Shown here piece by piece: positions 19,448 to 32,091 of a stretch of DNA of 64,000 bases. Origin of the DNA: Lumbricus terrestris (lineage: Eukaryota > Annelida > Clitellata > Crassiclitellata > Lumbricidae); assembly GCA_949752735.1 (NCBI GenBank), contig OX457037.1, forward strand, positions 70,970,329-71,034,328, given 5' to 3'. Every line of letters starts with the position of its first letter. The first letter of the stretch is position 1. The notes under the pieces are model-generated. The model made no database searches. It had not been told where the DNA came from and worked only from the letters and a program-made list of their open reading frames with translations. The position numbers and the translations under genes were made by a program.

Positions 19448-21027
19448 CATATGGATAGACTCCTTTCCGAAGCAACGCTTTGAAATGATCGTCGTTCGGA
19501 TGGAGCCTACGCAAATGAACGAATTTAGAATTTCCGCCTTTTGATAAATTGTTCACCAGAGTGTCAATTAAGAAATTGGAGGGAATCCACGAAACGAAGG
19601 ACGTCGATTTCAAACGCCATATACTTCTCCATGTTGGTGGCGATAACGAAGACATCTTTCGGCGCGAAAAATCGAGAGAGGTGTATGACGATGATATGCG
19701 AGTCATATCCCCTGAGTTTGTGAAACACGACCGGAATGGGATAGTTATACTCATTCTGGCCGACTTTCGTCCTCTTATATTTGTACTGGAGATTGCAATA
19801 ATTGCATAACGCGGAAATGAATTGACGGTTACGTGGCAATGGTGCCTTACTTTATTTTCATCGGTAAAATCGACCGCACAAGAGGGGCACTTGGTACATG
19901 TTGTGTATATCGTCATTTGCAATTTAGAAAGATGTGTCATTGGTTCACTTTTTGACAGAATTTCATTTATTCGAACCTGTTCCGATTTTGAATGTGTGAA
20001 GAATCTATCAACAACATCGCCACCGTTGTATACATACGGTCGTTCGTTATTGTACTGAGCGAAGGAAGAAACCGTTAAGCAGCAGAATCCGCCCGGTGTG
20101 TGCGTGTCGCAAAATTTTGTGGACTTGCCAGCATCAATATCTGCTTTCCTCAAGAAACTCTCGAAATCCGCGTAAATGACAAATCCCATAGGCATTTGAT
20201 TTTGGATGTTGGAATTTTTTTTAATGTTATGGTCAGGAGTAGGATAGCGCACCTTTTTGGACCCCATGATTGTAACATTCTGGAATATGCTTCTGCAAAC
20301 ATGGTTCTGTTTTGAAACAGTGAAGACAGTAAGGACATGGAAAGTTCTGACATTGATGGGAATTTCGACTAGAAAAAGTCGGGAAAGGTTTCGAATAAGA
20401 ATGTAGTGTCTCCGCTCGCCTTCGTTCAGTAATAACATACTGAAAGCATGTTTGCGATCGCGATGTTGTGAGGCATATAGCGGCACGAACGTGTGGTCCT
20501 CGTCGGAGTTTATACAAATTACGTTGATCGCAAAATCGGGATTGTTCGCTTCGAATATTGGAATCTGACCAATATCGATGGGAAATGCTAGGCCTTCAAA
20601 GATTAATTCACTCAAGTATTGTGTGTATTTGTTGACTCGCTCTGCATGATTCTTCGCCGGATGGGCATGTGCGAGAACGCAGTATAAGAAACATAGATTG
20701 TCATTATTTTGAATATTAATAGTGGCCTTCTTGTCCGCCAGCCACCTTGGACTTTGTATATGCGACGAGCCCCCTATAGGGTCGTATTCGGCTCTGTGCA
20801 ATACAATATTGCCGACTTGGTCAATCGTCCACCCACTTCTCTCGTTCTAAAATCTATCTGACAACGTGTCGATTTGCGTAATCGCAACTTCCAACTGGGA
20901 ATGTAGGTTCGTAGTATTTAGCAGTATTGCTGGATCGGACTTGAAGTATGTAGTAGTCGTTCTGGTGCCACCATCGGAATTTTCACGCTCGTACTTGAAA
21001 TCTGATGTGATGTACCATTTGACCGGT
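19448..21027 (-). pseudogene. PolB-2, N-terminal and exonuclease exon
   Basis: Main exon of a second protein-primed PolB. In order it encodes PVKWYITSDFKYE, YDPIGGSSHI, LADKKATINIQNND, HYILIRNLSRL, a C2H2-like finger in another frame (CPYCLHCFKTEPCLQKHIPEC), the exonuclease motif VIYADFESFL, a Cys/His cluster (CTKCPSCAVDF and HHCHV), PVVFHKLRGYDSH, and KALLRKGVYPY, where the hAT element cuts it. Breaks: an in-frame TAG at 20847-20849, a pair of compensating shifts around 20275-20400, and further shifts around 19560-19840. It is much more decayed than PolB-1. Confidence 0.85.
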
Positions 21028-21156
21028 CTAAAATAACAACCAAACAACAAATCTCCAAAACACATGTCACCAATGTTTAATGTTGTGAATACATGATATC
21101 AACATTTAGATTTCTAATATTTAAAAATTTTAAAAATAAAAACAAAAGAAGCTCAC
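21028..21156 (-). other. GT-AG intron in PolB-2
   Basis: A 129-bp AT-rich interval between two coding frames. On the minus strand the donor reads AAAAG|GTGAGC and the acceptor TTATTTTAG|ACC, with a pyrimidine-rich (T-rich) stretch before the AG. Removing it joins the frames in phase, splitting an arginine codon. The upstream frame otherwise stops within the intron. A canonical spliceosomal intron is the simplest reading. Confidence 0.7.
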
Positions 21157-21596
21157 CTTTTCCCAACTAGATGGTGCTCCAAACTGGAGGAAATGTTATC
21201 CTCAAGTGCGCCAATGAGCAATCTCACGTCTGCGGCGCTTGGATCCGACGGTAGTTGTTCTTCGTCGAAGACGCCGTGGACCGATGCACGAACTTGATTG
21301 GTTGATGGATTTGTGCATGCGTTACAACATGGCGAATCGCCATTGAAAAAATGTGCCAGTCGCCGGAGGCCGCATGTGTCGCAGATTCTTCGTTTTGCAC
21401 AAATTTCAAACAAGCCCGCATCATCCAACTTCGCCTTCTTGTAGGCTAACATGTTGGTACAGTGCCAATGGACATCGATACGTTGAATATTGAGGCAATG
21501 CATGGGGCATTGGGGCAAGCAGGTCGATGCTCCTCTTACCAACCACATAAGCATGGCGTCTTTCATCGAGTACTTATCGACGGCGTCATTCAACAA
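21157..21596 (-). pseudogene. PolB-2, 5' exon with zinc-binding cluster
   Basis: A 147-residue frame up to the donor at 21157. It is cysteine-rich: CLPQCPMHC, then ICAKRRICDTCGLRRLAHFF and CCNACTNPS, suggesting one or two zinc ribbons, and ends HHLVGK at the splice site. Its fusion to the polymerase is supported only by the in-phase intron. The true start is uncertain; an approximately 41-bp diverged duplication (about 21553-21593 and 21635-21675, CATGGCGTCT) overlaps the 5' end. Confidence 0.5.
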
Positions 21597-21830
21597 ACAG
21601 CAGGCGACATGTGCTCGACGAAAGACGCCGTGCCATGGCGTCTGTCATCGAGCCCCTGTCGGAGGCGTCATTCACCGATCGGATAAGTGGAAAGACTGCC
21701 GATTCTACCCCATCTCGTAGATTACGACTACCAATTTCGCTCCACCGAAAATAGACTTGGCAAATAGACCGGCGTTATTCACCAACCGGCGGACGGCTTC
21801 GGTCGTGACAGGCAGGCAGACGGAAGCCGG

Positions 21831-21935
21831 TGTGAAGGTTTAAAAATACCCCCCGAGAACATTACCCCCGCCGGTAACTTTAAACCAGTTTCATCCTACC
21901 CCTACGGTTTCAGGTTACCCCCACTGAAAACAGTT
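21831..21935. mobile_element. MITE terminus related to the 17.2-kb foldback
   Basis: Starts GGTGTGAAGGTTTAAAAATA, contains ACATTACCCCC, and repeats the theme at about 21906 (CGGTTTCAGGTTACCCCCAC). These match the end module of the element at 17187-17634. No opposite end was found, so this is a fragment. Confidence 0.5.
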
Positions 21936-22139
21936 ATTTAAATGCGTCCATTTAGATACTGATTTCATGCATCAAACACAAGAGAAATGGAAGCTGTATG
22001 AAGGTTCTCTATAGGATATACATCATGCGCAACGTGCCTATTCAATTAGACTTATGAAAAATTCCAACTATGCCTCGTTTATTACTTTCATTTATTAGCA
22101 AATTATTACTGTGAATAATAGTTCTTGTTGTTATCAGTT

Positions 22140-22330
22140 TTTTTCACCTAGAGAGAGCATTCATCCCGCTTCTATTTTACCTATAGAGAATCTTCATCCA
22201 GCTTCCCTTTCTCTAGCGTTGTGTTCGTCAATCCAGCTTCTATTTCACCAATAGAGAACCCTCATCCAGCTTCCATTTCACCTATAGAGAACCTTCATTC
22301 AGCTTCCATTTCTCTAGCGCTCTGTAGGAT
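22140..22330. repeat. ATCCAGCTTC satellite, small block
   Basis: About five degenerate units built on CATCCAGCTTCYATTTC followed by ACCTATAGAGAACCTT. This is the smallest block of the satellite that fills the foldback elements at 24.3, 36-41 and 46-52 kb. Confidence 0.75.
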
Positions 22331-24250
22331 ATCAAGCTGCTCGAAGCCCAAATCAAACCATGCACAAAAATATAATCAAGATAAGCCTTAACTATACTAA
22401 AAAATTATTTACAATATTCATATTATTTATGTTATTAGCCTACTTTCAATGTGAACTGTGAAGCAAAAAAATCAGAATTCATCAAAAGGCCGAAATTTTT
22501 ATGACTGTTTAGACAGTGAGCCATAGTGGAACACATGTGGTAGCCTATCGATTGAAAATACAGCTGTTATGCTGTTGCTCCTCACTTCGTAGTGCTCATT
22601 ATGATTCTGGGATGGATGGGAGGGTCAGTGGTTTTGAGAGTGCGCAATAATTATGCAGGGAAGTACGTTGCTGTTGCTATAGGAACAGACATTGTAATCG
22701 AAAAAAAGATGCAAATAATAGCATTATTTTTGAAAGAAGCAAAGAATGGCTGTCTTGCAATTAAAAGCTGCAAATACTAGCAGTATTGTAATCAAAAGAT
22801 GCTACCTCTCACAGCTAATGTGCTGCGTTGTGGGGTGGCGAGTAAAATCCGCTACTTTAGGCCGTTACCATATGTTGATTAGTCATGGGAAAGTCCGGTT
22901 GGTATGCTGTATCATCATCTGGACCAAGTCCGAGACAGTGAGTGCTTAGTCATACGTGGCGGGCGACAGACCGTATTGTTTCATACGTTACGGGCGACAG
23001 ACCATAATGTGCTTAGTGTCGCGGTCGCCTTCACAAGCCAGCAAGCGATATCTGGGCCTCCTCGGTTCCGGTGTGGCATGAGATCTTGTCCGGCAAGAAA
23101 TAATGTCCGGAAAGCCTTGCCATTGGTTCACGTGACCGATGACACCAGATAGCAACAGTCAAACTACAGTATTAATAGCACCATGAGATCTTGTCCGGGG
23201 AAGACACAAAATAGACAAGATAATTATTCAGCCTACCAAGACCAATGATTCGAAGCATAGCCTAGCTAGGTCTAACTATAATATTATTAAAACTAAGGCC
23301 TGCTTGTCGAAATCATATATCATTCAAAAGGATAGGTTTAAATAAAATAAGCTTTTCCTAATATTGGAAGAAATAGATTCTATTTTAACGGTTATTGGAA
23401 AGTGATTGTGTTTGAAGTTAGAAAATGAGTAGGCTATAGGCTAATCACACTTCAGACAGATAGCCTAAGCTAACAGGGCCTATCTCGAGATCTGCTGCGC
23501 GTAGTAGGCCTAGCCTATACGAGCATTACACATTCAGCAGCAACAGCAGTAGCATAGTACCATTTCCATAGATTTAGGCAAGCCTATAGGCCAGCGGAAT
23601 GATTTTGTTCTCGTTTTGGTTCTCGTTTTGGTTAACATTCAAACTCATTTGAAAAAATGGAAATGTGAAAACTCTAAACTTTGCCGTAGAAAACTGGCGG
23701 CGCTAGAGCGGGTGCTAAGCCCCCACCCCTATAAAAAGACTAAGCCCCTTAAAAAAGAGGCCACCCGGTTTTTTACATGCTAAACTGAAATATTTCCACG
23801 ATTTTCGACCGGATGATTTAAAAAAAGGTCGTAAGAAATTTTGGCGGATGATAATGGAAAATTTTCTCCGAGGCTTCAATCCCCCCAAAACTCATATCCT
23901 GGCGCAGCCACTGCTAGCAAAGTTTTCGTGCGAGTCTTGAGTAAAAATTGTACCACAAAGATCGTGGCCCGGTGGGTCTTTCACAACGCCTGGGTCAATA
24001 CATTGTGAATGTTTTTTTCTCAAATGCCGCTTAGTTCACAACCGTTCAGAACTTCTACCTTGAGTGGCCTTGACACGGGATACGGCTGACCCTAACACTT
24101 TAACATTCTTGCTCTTTGTCGTTTCTTTCCAATTCAAGATGCGGACTGAGATGGTTGCACCGTATGCAAGCATGGCTGAGACCAATGATTTTGTGGTGGC
24201 AGTGAGCGTGGATTTGTTCCTAGGCTTTCTAACAACCGATCGGGTGACAA
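22331..24250. other. Gene-free stretch with a possible MITE
   Basis: No supported gene. At about 23891-23913 the complement of CAGTGGCTGCGCCAGGA (a hAT-like end) occurs, and a weaker partner (TGGCGGCGCTAGAGCGGG) at about 23693, both bordered by runs of C, so 23.69-23.91 kb may be a small hAT-type MITE. At about 22952-23010 GGCGGGCGACAGACC and ACGGGCGACAGACC form a short direct repeat. Confidence 0.35.
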
Positions 24251-25128
24251 GACAATTCGGCGACAGACAATTCGGCGACAGACAATTCGGCGGCTGACAA
24301 TCCGGCGACAGACAATTCGGCGACAGACAATTCGGCGTCCAGACAATTCGTGGCCAGACAATTCGGCGCCGTTTGCGCGCGCCTTTTTATGACGAACATA
24401 AAATGGACGCAGTCACATGTGCGAAAATCAATCGAAATTTTGTAGATGGCATCGAAAGGGCTTGATACGATCGGATACCAATAAGGGGAAGAGAACCTTC
24501 ATCCAGCTTCCAATTCACCTATAGAGAACCTTCATCCAGCTTCTATTTCATCTATAGAGAACCTACATCCAGCTTCCATTTCTTTAATCATCATCCAGTT
24601 TCCATTTCACCTATAGAGAATCTTTATCCAGCTTCCATTTATCTAACCTTCATCCAGCTTCCAATTCACCTATAGAGAACCTTCATCCAACCTCTATTTC
24701 ATCTATAGAGAACCTACATCCAGCTTCCATTTCTTCAATCATCCAGCTTCTATTTCACCTATAGAAAGCCATCAACCAGCTTCTATTTCATCAATAGGGA
24801 ACCTTCATACAGCTTTCAATTCTCTAACCTTCATCCAGCGTCCAATCCTCGAACCTTCATCCAGCTTCCATTTCACCTATAGAGAACCTTCATCCAGCTT
24901 CCATTCTATATAGGTGAAATGGAAGCTGGATGAAGGTTCTCCATAGGTGTAATAGAAGCTGGATGAAGGTTCTCTATAGGTTAAATGGAAGCTGGATGGT
25001 TAGAGAAATAGAAGCTGGAAGATTAAGCGCTATTTTAAATAAATTTACATGCTGGCGCCGAATTGTCTGGCACCGAAATGTCCGGGCGCCGAATTGTCTG
25101 TCGCCGAATTGTCTGTCGCCGAATTGTC
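24251..25128. mobile_element. Small foldback element with short-repeat termini
   Basis: The left end is an array of about seven GACAATTCGGCGACA-type units (24251-24372) and the right end the inverted array (about 25055-25128, CGCCGAATTGTCTGT). Between them (about 24490-25018) lie roughly 15 units of the ATCCAGCTTC satellite that switch strand at about 24905, so the whole element can fold back. I could not identify a convincing target duplication. There is no gene. The architecture matches the larger foldback elements further right. Confidence 0.7.
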
Positions 25129-25330
25129 ATGGAATCAGCTGATCGCATGAAAATTCTAGTCCGCAGTACCGTTGGCGACTTTGAAGCAGATTCTTGATAA
25201 AGAATCAAGCTCTATTCTCGTCACTTCCAATCGTGGAATGTGAACTCTTTGTGAATGAACCTATAAATCGCTTTTTAAACCTTAAAACGTTAGGAGTCGG
25301 GAATGGCAGCACACGGCATATGCCTACACA

Positions 25331-25466
25331 GTGGCGTAGCCAGGAATTTATCCTCAGACCCCCTAGTCGGCATTAGCTTCGTGCATTCGGCACTCGCTGC
25401 TTCGCACCTTCGGCACTTACAATAATTCTGAGCACCCCCCAGCAAAATTGTCTCGTTGCGCCCCTG
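25331..25466. mobile_element. hAT-like terminus fragment
   Basis: Begins CAGTGGCGTAGCCAGGAATT, a typical hAT end, followed by a C-rich stretch, and is cut at the (TTA)n tract at 25467. The other end was not found, so it may have been truncated by the retroelement insertions. Confidence 0.45.
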
Positions 25467-26335
<869 letters not shown>

Positions 26336-26336
26336 A

Positions 26337-26387
<51 letters not shown>

Positions 26388-26410
26388 ACGGCATGGCTGT
26401 GTAGAAATCG

Positions 26411-26490
<80 letters not shown>

Positions 26491-26559
26491 GTATTATTAT
26501 TATTATTATTATCATTATTATTTTTTTTATTATTATTATTTTTATTATTATTTTTTTTA

Positions 26560-26598
<39 letters not shown>
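26336..26598. repeat. (ATT)n tracts between LINE copies C and C2
   Basis: (ATT)n at 26336-26386, a 25-base unique piece, then an irregular (ATT)n with T runs at 26412-26598. Serves at once as the 5' border of copy C and the 3' tail of copy C2. Confidence 0.9.
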
Positions 26599-26599
<1 letters not shown>

Positions 26600-27309
26600 C
26601 AACTTCCTTTATTGCAAAACAGATAAGTTCCTATTCTAACATCAATTCCGAAGAGAAATAATTGCAACTATGGTTCTTGGACCTGGTCCCCGGTGTCATG
26701 CATGAAGGACCCTCTAAACGCTATTGCGTTGTAGCGCTGAGTGCAAATGGACAGGCGCTGAAACAGGTGTGTAGACTCCTGAGGGTCGCCCGTGACGGCA
26801 GTCAGCCGATGACCAAGTTCCACAATAAACTCACGACCTGAAATGTTAATTGGTCCCAATGTTTCCAACGCAATCGGAACGAAGTTGTGGGATGCAGGGA
26901 GGTCTGCATATTTAGCCACTTTACGCGAGGCGGCCAGTTCAGCCGCACTCCCAGGTGTCGTCGCTGTTTTATCTATGTATGATACGGAGCAGGTATGGGT
27001 GCTGGTTGCGTCCCAGGTCATGTATTTTCCTCCGGACCACGGAATGAGCGTCGCCCCATCTGGCCTCTTACCATCGGTCCGAAGGAGCCCAGCGGGTTCT
27101 TTGGAGCTCGGGATGTCTGCTCTTTTGAGCGATCTCCATATGATGTCGTTCATCGCAAAGTGGCGGCTTGATCGTCCTTCCGATTTCCTGCACACCAGCC
27201 CATGGTGGCCTCCGGGGTCCACCGTCTCACCACATTGACACTGATGTGGGGCACACAGGTTGAGGCCCAGGCGTAGGCCGATCGCCACTCGCATTGCCTC
27301 GTTGCTAAG
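26599..27309 (-). mobile_element. LINE copy C2: CCHC plus restriction-like endonuclease
   Basis: A 208-residue frame ending at 26668. It begins right at the (ATT)n border with VAIGLRLGLNLCAPH, has the CCHC cluster CQCGETVDPGGHHGLVC, then SLKRADIPSSKEPAGLLRTD, KRPDGATLIPWSGGKYMTWD and the conserved C-terminus FIVELGHRLTAVTGDPQEST. The 3' UTR (26599-26667) contains AATAAAGG and passes into (TAA)n. It is more similar to copies A and D at the C-terminus than to C. Confidence 0.82.
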
Positions 27310-27371
27310 TTATTATTTTTATTATTATTATTATTATTATTATTTTTTTTTTTTTTTTTATTTTTTTTTTA

Positions 27372-27405
<34 letters not shown>

Positions 27406-27433
27406 GTTATTATTATTATTATTATTATTATTT
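27310..27433. repeat. (ATT)n / T-rich tract between LINE copies C2 and D
   Basis: (ATT)n with long T runs. Forms the 5' border of C2 and the 3' tail of D. Confidence 0.9.
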
Positions 27434-28415
27434 TTTCAATTTTTTTTTAGTGGTCCTCGTCCTCGGTGCGTTGTGCGAACGTGCCTCTAAATGCTATTGC
27501 ATTAAATCTTTGCGTGCAAATGGATAGCTGCTGGAACAAGTGCACGGTTTCCAGAGGGTCACCTGAGACGGCGGTCATTCGGCGCCCCAACTCTACCAAG
27601 AACTCTCGGCCTACGCGGTTGATGGGACCCAGTGATTCTACGGCCACAGGAACGAACTCGTGAGTAGCAGGGAGGGATGAATATTTGGTCTGTTTCCGGT
27701 CCGCGGCAAGTTCAGCCGCCCCTCTTGGCACTGTTTACGTCATGTAGAATTTTGTCTTGAAGGCTTCGCGTGCCATCGGCTGATGCCTAAAAGGCGGAAG
27801 TTGCCAGCATAACGGCACTACGAATCCCCAGACCACCATTCCTAACAGGTAGAGATGCCTGGATCCACTGATCGTCGCTCATGTGGATATTGAGAAGGCT
27901 GCATAGACCAGTTCTCAACGCGTCGTCAAAGTTGTGTAGCAATCCTTCGTTCTTAGCGTATATAATACCTTTGGGTTGCTTAAACTGCTCCTCAACAGAG
28001 TGAATGAATCGTGTGGATGTAATGTCTCCAGTCTTGTGATTACTTTCTCTAGATCTTTTATCTTCGATTGGATCGATTTGTCGACTGCACTGCCTGGTAG
28101 TAGCGGTGCCCCAAGTAAAGACAGATCCTCGACTGCTACAAACTCAAAATCGGAGAAGACCTGATTCTTTTTTACTTTGTCGTAACCTCTGGCTGATGCT
28201 TCACATTTAGATCGATTCAGTTGTAAACCGTATATGGATGCTTGCTTCTCTATCAAGCGGATATCATTCTCAACTTTGTCAATCGGTCCAGCAAGAGTAT
28301 TCATACATGCCTTTCTGGATAAAATCCAGAGTTGTTTTACCAACTTGAAAAGCAACGAATAGCATTGTGAACATCGTGGGCTAAGCGTTTGAATATAAGA
28401 AGGGCATGAACACAT
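27434..28415 (-). pseudogene. LINE copy D: RT fragment fused to C-terminus by deletion
   Basis: The 5' part (about 28320-27740) encodes reverse-transcriptase palm/thumb: GPIDKVENDIRLIEKQASIY, GLQLNRSKCEAS, SLLGAPLLPGSAVDKSI, then QASLPVRNGGLGIRSAV in a frame with one stop. It then jumps at about 27735 straight to the C-terminal segment RKQTKYSSLPATHEFVPVAV ending at 27447. The CCHC and RPD parts are missing, so an internal deletion removed roughly the endonuclease region. Near 28310 the catalytic-aspartate region before GPID is damaged. Same family as copies A to C2. Confidence 0.75.
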
Positions 28416-28588
28416 AAAAAAGGTTTGTAAAGAACTCAGAGGAATTATTAATCTTTATTTTTTAGAATTATTTAATCTCCTGGAGTTGACATAGAACAAA
28501 TTATGATAGGATATTTAATCGCATAATTTAAACTCAAATGGTCAAAATAATAATTATAACTTTACACGCATTTTGAGATATTAAATAT
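28416..28588. other. AT-rich spacer, nothing recognised
   Basis: AT-rich, no frame of note. Leads into the 39-bp hairpin at 28589. Confidence 0.4.
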
Positions 28589-28667
28589 CTTCCGCAGCCC
28601 GACTATTACCACAAGAACACAGTCAAATTTTGACTGTGTTCTTGTGGTAATAGTTGGGTTGCGGAAG
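28589..28667. repeat. 39-bp perfect-loop hairpin
   Basis: Arms 28589-28627 and 28629-28667 around a single T. The left arm starts CTTCCGCAGCCCGACTATTA. Only two positions differ between the arms, both C-to-T changes that would still pair as G-U in RNA. The arm end (CGCAGCCCGACTAT) also occurs at about 42305, at the border of a related repeat. Confidence 0.85.
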
Positions 28668-28940
28668 CTTTCGACCCGGAAAAAATTGGCAACAAGCTGG
28701 AAATATAAAATAATTAAAGATAAGATAATAATATAACTAGAAAATGGTCCCCAGCCTCTAAAATCTCCTGATAACTCATTTTATTAGAGAAAGTTGAAGG
28801 CATAAAATCGCAATGCTATTTCAGCGGTGTACCTCGGACTTCTTTGTTTTTATTTTACCGCTTTAAATCACTTATTTGTAAACAAGTCGCGTTGCGGAGC
28901 CCTCAGACCAAGAAAATAATCGGCAAAAAGCGGATTTCTT
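28668..28940 (-). repeat. Dispersed repeat, inverted copy of 42.0-42.3 kb
   Basis: GGAAAAAATTGGCAACAAGC through GATAACTCATTTTATTAGAG to CAGCGGTGTACCTC matches, in inverse orientation and with moderate divergence, 42115-42300 (complements of GAGTTATCAGGAGATTTGAC and TTGTTGCCAATTTTTTCCGG). No gene. Element type unknown. Confidence 0.65.
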
Positions 28941-31640
28941 TGTTTTTCATAAAGGGTTTTATGTATACATTTAAATAAATTACCCCAGATAAAATCAAAC
29001 CAGTCAGATTTCTTAATAAGCCGAATAGTGAAGGCCATGACTTCCGCAGCGCATTTTCGACTACCCCTAAAAAGAATACCGCAAATATTGGACTAGTCAC
29101 GTTGATGTGACATTCGCTGTACATTCCTGGGATCTGCGGAAATGCGGCCACATCTAAACTTTCGGGGTGGGGGGAGTGGTGGAGGGTACATTTTCCTCCC
29201 AAACACAAATTTCACGGGTGACGTACTGGTGAAGGTCGGAGTGCGGGGTGGGTGGGGGGTAGAGTGGTCCAAAAAAATGAACATTGAAATATATGAAAGG
29301 CATGTTGTTTTTTCTGTACATCTGGTACAAAAAACCCACAGTGCAAAATATTAAAACACTGCGACCCTATCTTCAGGTCACTCACTGCTGTCAAAGTTCT
29401 AACAAACTAACTACATTGTAAACACTGCAATATAACTGGCAGGCCTCCAGTCAACGAGCACTGAGCCTTCCATTTTAACTGTTAGCAATATTATTGAATT
29501 GCCAGCATGAAAAGCAGCTGCAATTAGTGTTTAATTTACTTCCAGTGTCTATAAAAACTATCCAAGAATGCTGTCAGTATGTCACAATGTCGGTTCAGAA
29601 AGTCGAATTTGACCACGAAGATTACGATGAAGCTTTGCCACCTAGAGTAATGCTTAGTGTCTTCGCTCTTCGTCAGCGAGTCATTGAGGACTAATCTCAG
29701 AAATCTCTCTGCTCATCATTCACGACTTGGTCTGTAGGCCTACTTAGGAGGGAGATCCAACAACGTCTCCTTAATACAAAGAGATTTCAGAAACCTCCGG
29801 CTCTCTGTTATTCCCTCTCTTTTTTTCCTTAGGAACCTACCTCTTGCATTCTAGGTTCTTCTTCTCTACTTGTGTCTTGATTATTTCTTTTCTCATTCAT
29901 TAACTGCTTCTGGAGAATAAGAACCCAGCAAGGTCAATTCCCAAATACCAGAAATTACGAATGAAATTAGTAAATGCCGCCTTAGTGATCTTCTCATTTG
30001 CAGCGTTGTGTTGGTCATACAGGAGAGCCCAGATCCCCTGTTAGAAAACAGGCTTACAGAGGCACAGTTCTGTCAGTCTTCATGACCACGATGGCTGCAT
30101 CTTGGCACTTCCTGCATGTCGGTTATTTTAAAGCTATAAATGCACGTACTAGTGGACTGTTATGATGAAAGACCACTGTTGATGATAAACGTTTGAATAG
30201 CTGGATATCGGGTCCAGATGATGCAACCATCACAACTGTGAAGACTGTATCCAATATGCGAGATGTCTGTACAAGCTAAATGCGACAGAAGCCAACAAAA
30301 TACAACACCGAACAGTTAGCAACATCCGTAATGGATCCCATGGCGTGTTGGAAGCAGTAGAGTAAAATAACAGACCTTCAATAGGTTTTTCTCATGTCCA
30401 TTCTTCAATTATCTTGACAGCGACATTAGTCATGGCAGCTCCAGTACCCAATGGAAGCTTTGGCATAGCAATGAGCTCATCGAATTTGATATTTGGACTT
30501 AAAACCAGCAATTATTGACAAAAGGTCAACCCAGTGTGAGAATTGTGGAAAAATAACTGGGGTTGAACCATGATCCACTTTTAATTGGGGTGTGAAAAAC
30601 AGACTTTACTATGGGGCTCTAAGTAAGACTGGGGGCTGAAACGCTCAGTAATTATCACCCTGGGTCAACCTATATATGCGCCCTCTTCTTTCTCCTGTAA
30701 GGTCTGCTACAGTTACTTTACTATTCCAGAGTGGAACTAAGAGAACATCCTCCTTCTTGACTTCGTGGATGAAGGAACCTCTCAGATTGACGCTATATTG
30801 GTTCGCCTGTCAACCCTGGTATGCCAAAGTGAGCTTTAAGAAATAGACTTTTGGCCATACAGTATTGGACTGCAAATAGGATGTGACTAGAAAGCCTGTT
30901 AAAAATAATGCAGTCCAGCGTTGAAACCAGCTCAATTTACAGAACATCATGGGGGCACGTGCCTAATACTCCCTTCGAGTCTCCTAAGGGTAGACCTACT
31001 TATCAATGTTCTGAGAGGGACAATCAACAAATTTATGAAAATTGTTATTGAAAACATCACTTTCCAGCCACATCAAGGTTGTCAGCAGCCCGATATTCAA
31101 TGTAAAATGCACGAAAAACCATTATATTTTGAACCCCATTTTGGGGGAGACTCCATGGTCAGATTTTTTCGGATTTTGGATATTTTATTCAGCAGCAAAT
31201 TCTGAGGAAGAAACCGTTTAGAAAGCTTGTGTTACAATTTTTCCCAAGTCAAACTGCAAATTGCCTGGAATATTAATATATAGCCCCCAAACCCCAACTT
31301 TGATGCTCGTGAGTGCCCCCTAAACATTACATTTTTTGCATAAAATTTCACACAGGTACTTTTTAGATCAAAATGAACAAATGTATCAACATGCCTCAAA
31401 AATCCAAAAGAATTTTTTTTACATGGCATTTTGGACCAGTCTAGTGGGGGGTGTAGGGTGGGGGTGGGTGGAGGGGTGGGGTGAGGGATGGGAGGGGATT
31501 TGGGGTCAGAGATGGGGTGGGAGGGGAAATTTCACGGGTGGCGTACTGGTGGAGGTCGGAATGTGGTGGTGTTGAGGAGTGGGGTTGTGGTCGGGAGCCG
31601 GTCGAGTCCTAAATTTACCCCATCTAATGAAGAATAATCA
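28941..31640. other. Decayed intergenic DNA with Helitron-like units
   Basis: No supported gene; the short frames at 29494-29694 and 30921-31205 match nothing. Two single units of the GT-rich minisatellite of the Helitron at 59.8-62.0 kb occur at about 29200-29270 and 31440-31600, marked by AAATTTCACGGGTG and GTGGAGGTCGGA-like strings, showing older relatives of that element. Confidence 0.45.
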
Positions 31641-31644
31641 AGAC

Positions 31645-32091
31645 TTAGTCATATATGATTACTGCAACTCAGTCCTTTATGGCCCCATTACTCCCCACTC
31701 TTCGTGAACTGCACTGGCTTCCCATACAGGTACGAATAGCTTTCCAACTACGTCTTCTGATGTACCGAGTCCACACCAATTCATCTCCATCTTATGTGTT
31801 CTCACTTTTGACATCATGTTCATCTCTCCAATCCAGACGAGGACTATGATTTTCATCTCAAGGTTGCTTTGTGGCGACACGTTCAGTCAGAAAATTTGGA
31901 AACCGTACATTTGCCAATAGCTGGCTCGACTGAATGGAATAAACTTCCAGACTTTTGAAATCATCTTCGTTATCACTCTTCAAGAAAAACCTGAAGACTT
32001 TAAATATTTTTTAAATATTTATTATGAATAGGCTTTCCTGTTACATGCCTTTGTGCAAAATTCTTTTTTTAGGCATGCTATAAATGACAGT

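Noticed and set aside
22140..25020. CRISPR-like regular repeats
   Set aside because: Units are degenerate, spacer lengths vary, spacers are themselves repetitive, and the context is eukaryotic transposon DNA.
29494..29694. Short acidic frame
   Set aside because: Sixty-six codons, no family, flanked by decayed repeats; chance frame is the simplest reading.
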